A DNA stretch of 64,000 bases from Cercophora sp. LCS_1 (Eukaryota; Ascomycota; Sordariomycetes; Sordariales; Lasiosphaeriaceae): positions 62,001-126,000 of the forward strand of contig JAPZLL010000016.1 of NCBI GenBank assembly GCA_036250225.1, given 5' to 3'. How positions within the stretch are numbered: the first letter of the stretch is position 1; each line of letters starts with the position of its first letter. Shown here one piece after another: positions 54,603-64,000 of this stretch. The translations under genes were made by a program, and so were the position numbers. The notes under the pieces are model-generated. The model was not told the origin of the DNA. It saw only the letters and a list, made by a program, of their open reading frames with translations, and searched no databases.

Positions 54603-57051
54603 ATGGCACCAAATGGCGTCAAGAGGGGAGGCCCCGGCCGTTCAAAGCCGAAGGCGCCAAAGGAACCCAAGACCCTCAAGCGAAAGAGGGTAGAGGAAGA
54701 CCTCGAGCAGATTCAGAAGAAAATCGAGGAACTCGTGAGCGACCCCTTCGGCTCCCCAACATGACTTGCTTTCTAACTTGAGTAATTAATAGGATCCTAA
54801 ATCCCCTGACCTCAAAACCTTTACCGACCTCCCTCTATGCGAAGCGACCGCGACCGGCCTGCGCGCCTCTCACTTCGAGGTTCTAACCGATGTTCAGCGC
54901 GCCGCCATCCCACTTGCTCTCAAGGGCAAGGATATCCTCGGCGCGGCGAAGACTGGTAGCGGCAAGACGCTTGCTTTCCTCGTCCCGGTTCTCGAGAAGC
55001 TCTACCATGCGAAATGGACCGAGTACGACGGTCTCGGCGCTCTCATCATCAGCCCGACCCGGGAATTGGCCGTCCAAATCTTTGAGGTGTTGCGGAAAAT
55101 CGGGCGAAACCACAGCTTCTCGGCCGGTTTAGTCATCGGAGGCAAGAACTTGAAGGAAGAGGCGGAGCGCTTGGGGCGAATGAACATCCTGGTGTGCACA
55201 CCGGGTCGCATGCTTCAGCACCTCGACCAGACAGCCGGGTTCGATGTCGACAACCTCCAGATCTTGGTGTTGGATGAGGCCGATCGCATCATGGATATGG
55301 GCTTCCAATCAGCGGTGGATGCGCTAGTGGAGCATCTCCCGAGGACGAGACAGACATTGCTTTTCAGCGCGACACAGAGCAAAAGGGTTTCGGACTTGGC
55401 GCGTTTGAGCTTAAAGGACCCAGAATATGTGTCTGTTCACGAGGCAGCCTCCGAGGCAACCCCGTCCAATCTCCAGCAGCACTATATCGTCACACCCCTG
55501 GTCGAGAAGCTCGACACGTTATGGAGCTTTTTGCGTACCAACCTCAAAAGCAAGATCATTGTGTTCTTCTCGTCTGGAAAGCAGGTCAGATTTGTGTACG
55601 AGGCCTTCAAGCGCATGCAGCCCGGAATGCCGCTATTGCATCTCCACGGAAGACAAAAACAAATAGCTAGGATGGAAGTCACCTCAAGGTTCGCCTCAGC
55701 CAAGGCGGCATGTCTTTTCGCGACGGATGTGGTAGCAAGAGGCGTGGACTTTCCGTCTGTTGACTGGGTTATTCAAGCAGACTGCCCCGAAGATGCCGAC
55801 ACATATATCCACCGTGTTGGACGGACAGCCCGATACGAGAGCAAAGGGCGAGCAGTGTTGTTCCTGGATCCTACTGAAGAGGCGGGGTTCCTGAAACGGC
55901 TGGAGCAGAAGAAGGTCCCGATACAAAAGGTCAATGTCAGGGAAAAGAAGAAAAAGACAATCAAGGAAGAGCTCCAGAGCTTGTCCTTCAAATCCCCAGA
56001 CGTCAAATACCTTGGCCAGAAAGCCTTCATCTCCTACACGCGGTCAGTATTCTTGCAAAAAGACAAGGAAGTCTTCAAGTTCAAGGACCTCGACCTCGAC
56101 GGCTACGCGGCAAGTTTGGGTCTCCCTGGAACACCACAAATCAAGTTCCAGAAAGGCGAGGACATCAAAAAGCTCAAGAACGCCCCCCGCGCCGCCCTGT
56201 CCAGCGGCTCCGATACGGACTCGGATGGCGAAGGACGCAAGAAGAAGAAGGACGAAGTTCGTACCAAGTACCAAAAGATGGCCGAGCGCCAAAACCAAGA
56301 TGTTCTGTCCAGCCACTACCGAAAACTGGTGGGCGGGGAGGAAGATGAAGACGAAGACGACTTCCTCTCTATCAAGCGCGTCCTCGGCGACGACGAGCTC
56401 GACAGCGCTGCCGGCGAGTCCGGCGCAGCTGCCGAGCCCAAGGTTGTTAAGCTTGGCAACTCGGAGCTCATCATTGACTCTAATCGTCGTGAGAAGCTGT
56501 TGCGTTCCAAGAAGAAGCTGGCCAAGTACATGGAGAAGGGCAACAAACTTGTGTTTGACGACGAAGGCAACGCGCATCCCATTTACCAGCTGCAGGATGA
56601 GGAGGACTTCAAGCAAGAAGGTCCTGCTGAGCAGCTTCGCCGGGAGTTTGTTGAGGCCGAGGCCAGCAAGGTCCGTGATGCCGATGTGGGGGATAAGGAG
56701 CTCGCCAAGAAGCGGAGGAAGGAGAAGAGGGAACGGCAGAAGGAGCGCGAGCGCGAAGAGATGGCCGCTGAGTTGGGTATGCCCAAGTTGGCTGTGGACG
56801 GTGATGCGATGGATGAGGATCCTCTGGCGCTGATGCGCTCACTGCCAATTGCCGGGGAGGACAGCGACAGCTCAGCCGAGGATAAGGAGCCGCCAAAGAA
56901 GAGGGCCAAGAAGTGGTTTGAGGATGATTCAGAAGACGAGAGGAAGGCCAAGAAGCAGAATAAGGGAGGGAAGAAGGTTATTGAGATGGACCATGAACCA
57001 GATAATCTGGAGGATTTGGAGGCGTTGGCTGCCGGTCTGTTGGAAGATTAA
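54603..57051 (+). CDS. DBP4: ATP-dependent RNA helicase DBP4 (DEAD-box)
   Basis: Two exons, 54603-54734 and 54793-57051, give 796 residues. A basic N-terminus precedes the helicase core: Q-motif FEVLTDVQRAAIP, motif I AAKTGSGKT (95-103), PTRELA, GG, TPGR, VLDEADRIMDMGF (about 205), SAT, and motif VI HRVGRTARY (about 385). The DBP4-specific C-terminus follows (FISYTRSVFLQKDKEVFKF, LDGYAASLGLPGTPQI), then long acidic/basic tails. DBP4/Hca4 works in the nucleolus to release the U14 snoRNA from pre-rRNA during small-subunit assembly, so it is functionally linked to ESF1 in the same window. The start was chosen as the first Met after the leader, with a CCATGG context. Confidence 0.95.
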
Positions 57052-58199
57052 TTGGTCTAGAGACTGTCATATGTCGGTTAGGCGTTACCTCTATATAAAC
57101 ATCGCCTTCCAGTCCCTTGGGAAATTTCCAGATTCTTGACGCAATTTCGGTGCCAGGGCTTCTTGTTGGGCCTTTGAGAAGATATCGCCCTGAGCAGAAT
57201 TCACCTAAGCCATGCCCATTCTCATAGCCATGAAGGTTCTTTCAATGACACCGAGAGTAAGTTTCGACAAGCGTTTCCATTCTGACGAATTGACTGGCTG
57301 TTCATAGCGATGCACTGATACATAAACTGATTCCGTGATCTATTGCTTCTGCTGCTTTTGTTTGGATCTGTCACCACGTTTTAGACGTCCAGGTCCCCAG
57401 TCTGGACCCATTGTGGTGGAGAGATCTGCGGGCGGATTGATGGTCGTGCCGCGGTAAGTCCGGTTCAGCTCCGTCCAAGACCGGAGATGCAAGGACTGAC
57501 TCACGGAGGTCGGATCGCCAAGGTCGGACTGCCAAGACGGGCAGACCAAGGGCTCTCGGGACGCCACAGTCCATTGTTGGATGCCTTGCTGATTCTTTGT
57601 AAACGTGCCCTACTTAGACTTGCGGTGCCAGAACAGAGTTTGGTGAAACAGAGATGTGACCCAGGCCTAAGCCGAAAAACTCAATTGATCGGAGAGAATC
57701 TTCCAAAACGCCAGTCCGTTGCCGGCTTGCAGATGTGGCGCAAGTCGTTGAGAATCCTCAGCCACGTGGAGTGTTCACACCAGCTCCCCTGTCCCTGGCA
57801 CAGGTCAGTGCCACCATCCGCCATCCATCAAACAACGAAACACCAAAACACAGATACTTGCAAACATTGCTTAGGATCACGGGGCCACGCGCCGAGAAGT
57901 ACACACGATCGCCGAGACCATTAAGGCAGCGCCGAGAAGCCAATTAGCCCACTATAAACACATTCGAATCGAATTATCAGCCCCGTTTTCTTGCACAGGA
58001 AAGAGCATCCCTAGTTCCTGCTTCACCTTCCAGACAAAAAGCGGACGGTGCCCTGTGCAATTTTTTTCTCGCGCGACCTTCTTCAAAGACTCACAACACA
58101 ATTTTTTTCCTTCCTTGGTTCCTCGATCAGCAACTGCACCACCAAACGACTGACTTTTTTCGCAACACCGCTCACGTCACGTGAGCCCCTGCTTCCACA
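57052..58199. other. Intergenic, Clr2-like gene promoter
   Basis: No gene supported. A pyrimidine-rich segment near 58065-58130 precedes the next start codon. Confidence 0.45.
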
Positions 58200-59938
58200 A
58201 TGTCGTCGGGTGGTTCAGACGACTACTACCTCATGCACATTGCCCGCAGTGATGGCAAAGGATATACCAGTCTCGACCACAATCCGCTCAATCCAAAGGA
58301 GGACAAAGACATCGAGCAGCTTGAACGATGGGAAGTCATCATCGCGGGCCACCTACAAAACCAACTGTTACCCAAGACCGAGAGTGAGCCGATACCCATT
58401 ACCATTCTCCGAAAGAGAGAGAGAGAGAGAGCGATTGCTAACTAGTTACAGAGAGGCAATTCAAGCTTGCCAGCTTCCCCAGAGGCTACGAGTTGAGATG
58501 TGCTGTCCGGAAAGACGGCGGAAGAGACTACTACCTGTATGGGCACCCGGCGGGCCCCAAATCCAACTACAGGACTCCTGGTGACTTTGTTCTTCACGCC
58601 ATGTGGCTCCTGAGCGAGTCGAAAGATTATGGCCAGTGTTCGTGCGACCTCTGCGCTAGGTTCATCGAGGCGTCGAAGTTGCGCCAGCCAGTCAGCCAAG
58701 GTGCGGAGTCAACCCCGGCGAACGCCCCGGTCAACGCCGCGGCAGCACAAGTGCCGCCTGCCGCGGCCAGCCCGGCCGGTCAACCACAATCAACTGCGGC
58801 GAGAGGACAGCTAGCCGTGGCCCCGGGGCCATCCCAGGTGATGGCCTTGTCACCGTCCTTCCCGGGGACCACCGGCCCCGCCAACATCTTCCGCGTTGGT
58901 GAGCTGGTGTGGTACAAGCAAGTGGCATGGCGATTAGGCCTCGTCATGGATACCCAGTTCAAGACAGGAAGCGCCCAGCAAGGCGACGCCAACTTTACTT
59001 TCGTCTTGGCACCCCTGGGCCACGCCGTTCTCGGTCAGCAAACCATCCCGAAAGATGCGGGTGACATGCGGCCATTTCACACCTTCAGCGTTCCCGGTGT
59101 CACTGACCCCGAGCTGAAGGACAAGAGTTTTGAGGAGATCGACTGGCGGAACATGGGGGCCCGTCATGCCCAAGAAGAGAACGCTCAGTTGCGAAACCAA
59201 AAGCTGCAAATACTGGGCCTCGAGGCTTCAAAGATGGCTGCCAGAGCGATCGATGCCACCTTCTCCACGTTCAACAAGCTCAAGGAAGCCATGACACAAG
59301 ACGGCAGTTACAAGTTCGAGTTCTTCAAGGGCGTTTACCTGGGCGCCGAAATGGTCTGGATTGGCGACCCGCTGCGCGTCAGTCTGCAGGGCATACGTCC
59401 CGAGAACCATCCGGACGCGCCAGGCTCATCTTCTGGCGTCATGCGCGTTTCCGAGATCCAGCTGCTGACACCCAACTGGCAAGGCAGCGAAGCCCCAGCT
59501 CCAGCTCTTCAGTTCAAGGGCCCCGTATATCGCATCGCACATGCCCCGGCGACAGGTCCCTCGCGCCCGGCGTCGTTCGCAGATGCATCAAAACTCGGAT
59601 CGGCATTCGAGCAAGAGGTGTCGATTCGCAACAAGTTTGACCGCAACAAGGACAAGAGGGTTTGGGGATGGGAGTTGATCACAAATGAGTGTACACGAAC
59701 CGAGGCACAGGTCCAAGGCCGCTGCTATGTCACGTACAAACTGCTCAGCATCATCGAACCCCTCAAGCTCCGCGAGGCTCTGAACAATGGGGAGATCATG
59801 GAAGCAGATAAGCACCTGAACAGTCGGGCGCAGGCGGGATGGGGTCTCCGGCCTGGTCTTCGGCAGAACCGGGCGGCAGCCATCGGCGAAGCCATCGCGA
59901 CGAAGTTCATTGCCCCCGCGGGCATTGTGGAGAGTTAA
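58200..59938 (+). CDS. clr2: Clr2-like transcription-silencing protein
   Basis: Two exons, 58200-58383 and 58452-59938, give 556 residues with a phase-1 junction (KTE-K-RQF). Residues about 65-125 read FPRGYELRCAVRKDGGRDYY, then a GHPAGPK segment, FVLHAMWLLS and CSCDLCARF, the N-terminal signature of cryptic-loci-regulator 2. An Ala/Pro-rich linker leads to a second conserved block starting FRVGELVWYKQVAWRLGLVM, the Clr2 C-terminal domain. In fission yeast Clr2 is part of the SHREC chromatin-silencing complex with Clr1, Clr3 and Mit1. The filamentous-fungal protein is presumably nuclear and heterochromatin-linked. Its intron contains a short GA microsatellite near 58413-58431. Confidence 0.82.
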
Positions 59939-62900
59939 CAGGGACCGGTTGAGACCCGACGCAAGGCGTCTTGGTATCACTACGTGTATTATAAGCAGGA
60001 ACCAACCAACCCAACGGGTTAGTGAACTGTTTATCGTATGGGGATACGGTTCTGCCAACCCGAAGCCAGCAATGAGAGCATTGAGCCTAAAGCATCACAG
60101 CCCCCGTTCCCTCTTTATTGTACCCATGTGATTCCGTTGCGCTTGTGTTGTTTTATGAAGCGGAATTCCACTGCCAACCGCCCTATTTTCTCACCATTCC
60201 TGCAATCCGCAATCCACCAGCAAGTAAGGCACTTGATCATACGGCCCTGACCACCCGCATCAGGCATCAACCACAGGGAATGCTCTCTTATTTTATAGGC
60301 ACAATACCAAGGCGGATAGCGCACCTGCCAAGCTACCTACCTCGACATCTATCCGTAAATACCCAAGCAGGGAGACGAGACCATTCCTCTTGTTGACAAA
60401 CGGAGCTGGAGCTCTCCGGTCTTGGGCAAGTGTTTTCCGTCCGTCCCCCATCGTCCGAGCGAGGGCAAGGGTCCGCTTTTTACCTTCGTGTGCTCTCGGC
60501 GCTTTGCGTCGTTGTGACACTCCGTCCCCCGATCCCCCGTCTCCGCCCACGCCCGCGCCCCGCCGCAAGCAACACCGCAGGAGCACTGACCGTTTTTATA
60601 CCCGAGCTACCAGCAAATTGACGGAGCAATGCATGGTTGCAGGAATGCAAAAGCGTCTGTGAGCGAATGCATGCGTTCAGTTCCGGGAGGGTCGGTCGCA
60701 CCGGTTTGTGTAACACGTGGGAATAAGAATTTCTGGATCTGGTGCCTGGGTCGAGTTTGGTTGGTGGTTGGGTTGGGTTGGGTTGGATTGGACTAAGGTA
60801 GGGCCGACGGAATCCACCACCAGTGCTTGTGTCACACACCCGCACACGCCTCAGATCACACATCACGCAAGTGGGAGGGTAGTGATTATCGCTCAAATGG
60901 GAGGAGACCGCAGATGCGATGTGTTACAGTGCATCGATGTGGTCATTGTCATGGGGATGCTGACTGTGCGGTTTTTTCTCGGTTCCGAGGTTTGGACATG
61001 TTGTTTTTCCTGGCGCAGCGCAGCGCGGTGGGGGATACACTCGCGGTCGAAGCTCGGGAGAGATGGAAGAGAGAGAGGCTGATTGCGAAACGGAGATGAA
61101 AAAGGAGGAGTGCTGGCGTCGGGTCAAACGGTTTCTGCAATTGCTGCGGGGTCCAGACTGGCGGCAGGAGCGTGCCGAGCAGAGCGGCTGAGAGTTTGCC
61201 AGTGGGGTTGGAAAAGCGGCATTGATGACATGTGCTGAGAGGATCTAGAATCGCAAAGCGATATCGGTCTGTCCACCCTGTGTGCAACGTTCCGAGGGTC
61301 TGGATCGTTTGCCTCCCCGTGCTTCTCGATCCAGCAGGATTTTTTGCGTGCCCAGAACGCGCACGACGCGACACAAGAGGCGAAGTCACGGTTTGGCGAA
61401 AGCAAAGCGATGATCTTGGGGATTGTGTTCGTTTTGGGCAATGGTAAACGAAACGAATCCTGTGAGAAAACAATACAGGACAAAATTTCACGAGGTGGAT
61501 AGAAGGCCCGACTTGGTGCTCCCCCATTCCATTCCCAGGGGACCGTTCCCGGCACAGAGGATTGGAAACCTGGGGGAGACACGGCGGAGAAGGAGGTGTT
61601 CGCATGAATCTTGATATGCAGCCCACAGCAAAAAAAAAAAAAAAAAAAACACAGACCCGTTCCCTCGGGTCGGCGGTCGTGGAGGGAGCAAACGTGGCGG
61701 TGAGGAAGTGGGAAATTCGGGCCACCCTTTTCAGCTGTCCTAGGGTCCCAATTGGTCGCAGATCTCCGAGGGGTCTCGGTAGATTCTGTTTAGGCACTTT
61801 TCTGTTTTTGTTTGGCAACCAACCCAGCAAAGTCGGTTGTGATCCGCTGTAGTTTTGGCCAAAAAAGAAAAGGGAGGAGACGACTGAACCTTGAACGATG
61901 AGAAATCAAAAAAAACCACCCCGGTCGGCAAGGTTTGTGCCCGCCCCCAAGCAGGCCGGTGAGGAACAAAAAAAAGCAAAACAGAAAAAGACCCTTGACC
62001 TGCGCGAGTCATCCCCTTTCGGACGAGAGGCTACAGACGGGGAGGAGCGGAACACGTTCTGGGTGGATGGGGGACCAAAACGGGTTGGCGGCAAATGCAA
62101 CTTGACAGTTGCGGTCAGTGAATGGCACAATGGATGTGGTGAGCCGAAACAAATGACATCTGCCCGCTCGGGATGTGTGGATTGTGTGGATGTGTGGATG
62201 TGCATTGAGTTTGTTCTGAAAATCTCCGTGGAACAGATGGTGTCTCCACTGTAAGCATCCCTGGGGGAGAGAGCCCAGAGGATTGGGTGTGTCGTCAGAG
62301 ATCAGCGGCTGCGCCGATGACCCAAGGGAGCGGATCGACCCTTCAATGTTGAGCCAACCGCCAATCATGAGACGCTTTCAAGTTTCGGCAAGTTCATTGG
62401 GTAGGATGCAAGAAAAAAACAGCTCATTGCATAGACACAGTTCAGAGAATGACAATTATGGGGGAAAATCGATCGTGTTTTTTCGGGGATGATGACAGCC
62501 TCACTGGCGTCCAACAGACTGAGCTACTTGAGTGGGGGGAGTAGTGGGTGAACCCAAATCGCCCCCGATTACATGTCCTCCGAGGGTTGTGATTGCGAGC
62601 ACAACGGAGCCTAATGTCGCGCCGCGATGGCCCGCATGCCTTTCCATAAACATCTCCCCCAAGATCCAGCCGCTGTTACCTGTGATTCGTGCCACCATCC
62701 GTCCTAGTAGACGAAGTAAACGAGCACGTTCCGCGATTCCTTCGCCTTGCCATCCAGTCCCTCCACTTCCTGCCCCGGGTTGGGGTATCCTCTAGCTCCT
62801 CGCATGGCACGGTCTCTCAGATCCTCCTGATTGCACAAACTCGTCGAATCGACGTGCCACGCAACCTCTAGAAGCCCTCCCGAGATCGCGGCCATTTCCT

Positions 62901-63404
62901 TCCGAGGAGCAGACTCCTTCCCGTCCCGTGCCAGTCTGAGTCGGAACCATGTGTTGATATGCAAGCGTTGATGTATCTAGATGCAAAAGTCGTAGCGTGG
63001 GCGAAATGCTCCCGGTCGTGATCGCGTTTGTCTGTCTCGAAATGAAAGGGATTACCAACGCCAGGTTGAGCGGTCATCATTAGTCGTTTCGTCGCGAAGC
63101 TGTGATTTCGAAAACGATGGAAGAACCTCGACCGCAACTCGCTTGGTGGATAAGTGCTGTCTGAAATGTTGTATCGTGCTGTGGTGTGTCGTCCATATGC
63201 TGGGGGAGGGGATTGCGGATGAATGCAGTGTAGCCAAAAAAGAGAATTGATATCAAAAGGAAACCCAAACTCGAACCCCAACAGCCCCTGGTGCGCTCAA
63301 AAGACCCGAAGCTTTTTGTTTGATTCCCATGCTTGCCGAAGCATGTGCGAGAGTGGCGTGCTGTCCATGTCATTGCCGTCGGCGGCTATGACTGCACCTC
63401 ACTG
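59939..63404. other. Long gene-free stretch with simple repeats
   Basis: About 3.4 kb without a supported gene. It contains a TTGGG/GGTTG tract at about 60758-60790, an A tract near 61629-61647, and GTGTGGAT repeats near 62174-62203. Reading frames up to 293 codons occur but cross these simple repeats and lack domains. A non-coding RNA or long regulatory region cannot be excluded. Confidence 0.5.
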
Positions 63405-64000
63405 TCACTTGAGTTTCAAATCCTCAAGCTTGGCCTGAACGCTCTTCCAGACCTCTGGATCCGGTTCCGGTTCGACTTTCCTCGGCGTGAGTCGCTCGCA
63501 CGATGCGCAGTTCCGATGCTTGCAACCCGGGCAGGCAGCCTCCTCGGACGGAGGAGCCGAGTAGATCGTCTTGCAGTCGTGGCATTGGTAGTGTCCAATC
63601 TTGCTTCCCGGTGCGTCCCCTGGGTAACCATAGGGGAATTTATCCTTCTTTGCTCTGCGTGGGTGTTAGCATGAGACTTTGGGCCGGGCAAATAAAGCAG
63701 TGTAACTTACGGGTCTCGTGGACAATCCGTGCACCGGATATGTGAACAGCCATCGCAAGTTTTGACCTTCGGGCCGAAGAGCTTGGAGCATTGGCAGCAG
63801 TTGCGTCTGACGCGCTGTCGGGGCTTCCTGTGAACCAGGTCCTGACCACCCGTCTTCGCCGGGCGCTTGAGAACAACCTTTTTGTCCGTCGTGTCCCAGT
63901 CGGGGATAATGGGCGGGTTCTCGGCCCTTTCCTTGAGAATGGCGGCGCGCTTCTTGCGGCTCTCCTCTCTCTCGGCTTCGGTACGCTTCGGGGGCACGCG
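63405..64000 (-). CDS. Zinc-ribbon protein (partial, start outside the window)
   Basis: Minus-strand exons 64000-63711 and 63654-63405 give the last 179 residues; the start codon lies beyond the right edge. A charged N-terminal helix (EAEREESRKKRAAILKERAE) is followed by two Cys4 knuckle pairs: RNCCQCSKLFGPKVKTCDGC and later YQCHDCKTIYS with CPGCKHRNCASC. The C-terminal helix is VWKSVQAKLEDLKLK. The repeated C-x2-C patterns point to two zinc ribbons, perhaps a protein- or nucleic-acid-binding adaptor. The exact family is not recognised. The intron has GTAAGT and ACGCAG ends and a TGCTAAC branch site, and splices in phase 2. Confidence 0.75.

Noticed and set aside
56044..56616. Minus-strand frame of 190 codons within DBP4
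   Set aside because: Leu/Val-rich mirror of the acidic DBP4 tail.
60758..60790. TTGGG repeats resembling telomere sequence
   Set aside because: The unit is not TTAGGG, the tract is short and internal, so it is a simple repeat.
60949..61830. Minus-strand frame of 293 codons
   Set aside because: It translates an A/T homopolymer into poly-Phe and has no domain, splice signals or plausible start context.

Overview
The window looks like nuclear DNA of a filamentous ascomycete, most likely a Sordariomycete. Genes sit on both strands, are broken by 45-75 bp introns with GTRNGY donors and CTAAC/CTGAC branch sites close to the acceptor, and include fungal-type families: a secreted CE1-like esterase, S1/P1 nuclease, GPI-anchored Kre9/Knh1-like protein, CAP10/GT90 protein, CorA-like protein, Clr2 and ESF1. 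No virus, plasmid, CRISPR array, intact transposon, rRNA or tRNA was recognised. Exon coordinates were worked out by hand from reading-frame continuity and splice signals.

Layout. (1) 1-10.3 kb: secreted and membrane functions (esterase, GPI-anchored wall protein, NTF2-like protein, S1/P1 nuclease, CAP10/GT90 glycosyltransferase-like protein, SAM methyltransferase). (2) 10.3-27 kb: an accessory-looking, relic-rich region. It holds degraded 2EXR-like and SRPK-kinase remnants, a CorA-like membrane protein, two paralogous protein kinases sharing an unrecognised N-terminal region, and four small genes (66-81 codons) that look like one family because of shared exon architecture and a short motif. 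(3) 27-32 kb: a FAR1-type DNA-binding protein, a small Rossmann-like protein, an IFI6/IFI27 (ISG12)-like glycine-rich membrane protein, and a broken membrane-anchored ORF. (4) 32.8-64 kb: mostly housekeeping genes: ESF1 (rRNA processing), two small hypothetical genes, a single-pass membrane protein, a 1,853-residue ankyrin-like protein, quinone oxidoreductase, UDP-glucose 4-epimerase, a SUN-domain nuclear-envelope protein, the DEAD-box helicase DBP4, a Clr2-like silencing factor and a partial zinc-ribbon protein running off the right edge.

The most interesting part is about 12-24.6 kb. The four small genes lie among two kinases and a CorA-like gene. Their introns are all phase 0 at equivalent places, and in three of the four the last exon starts with Asp plus an acidic residue or Gln. 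This could be a lineage-specific kinase/small-protein module; its function is unknown.

There is one assembly problem: a 10-N gap at 39087-39096 is flanked by two near-identical 82 bp segments and long G and C runs, so it is probably an unmerged overlap and not missing sequence.
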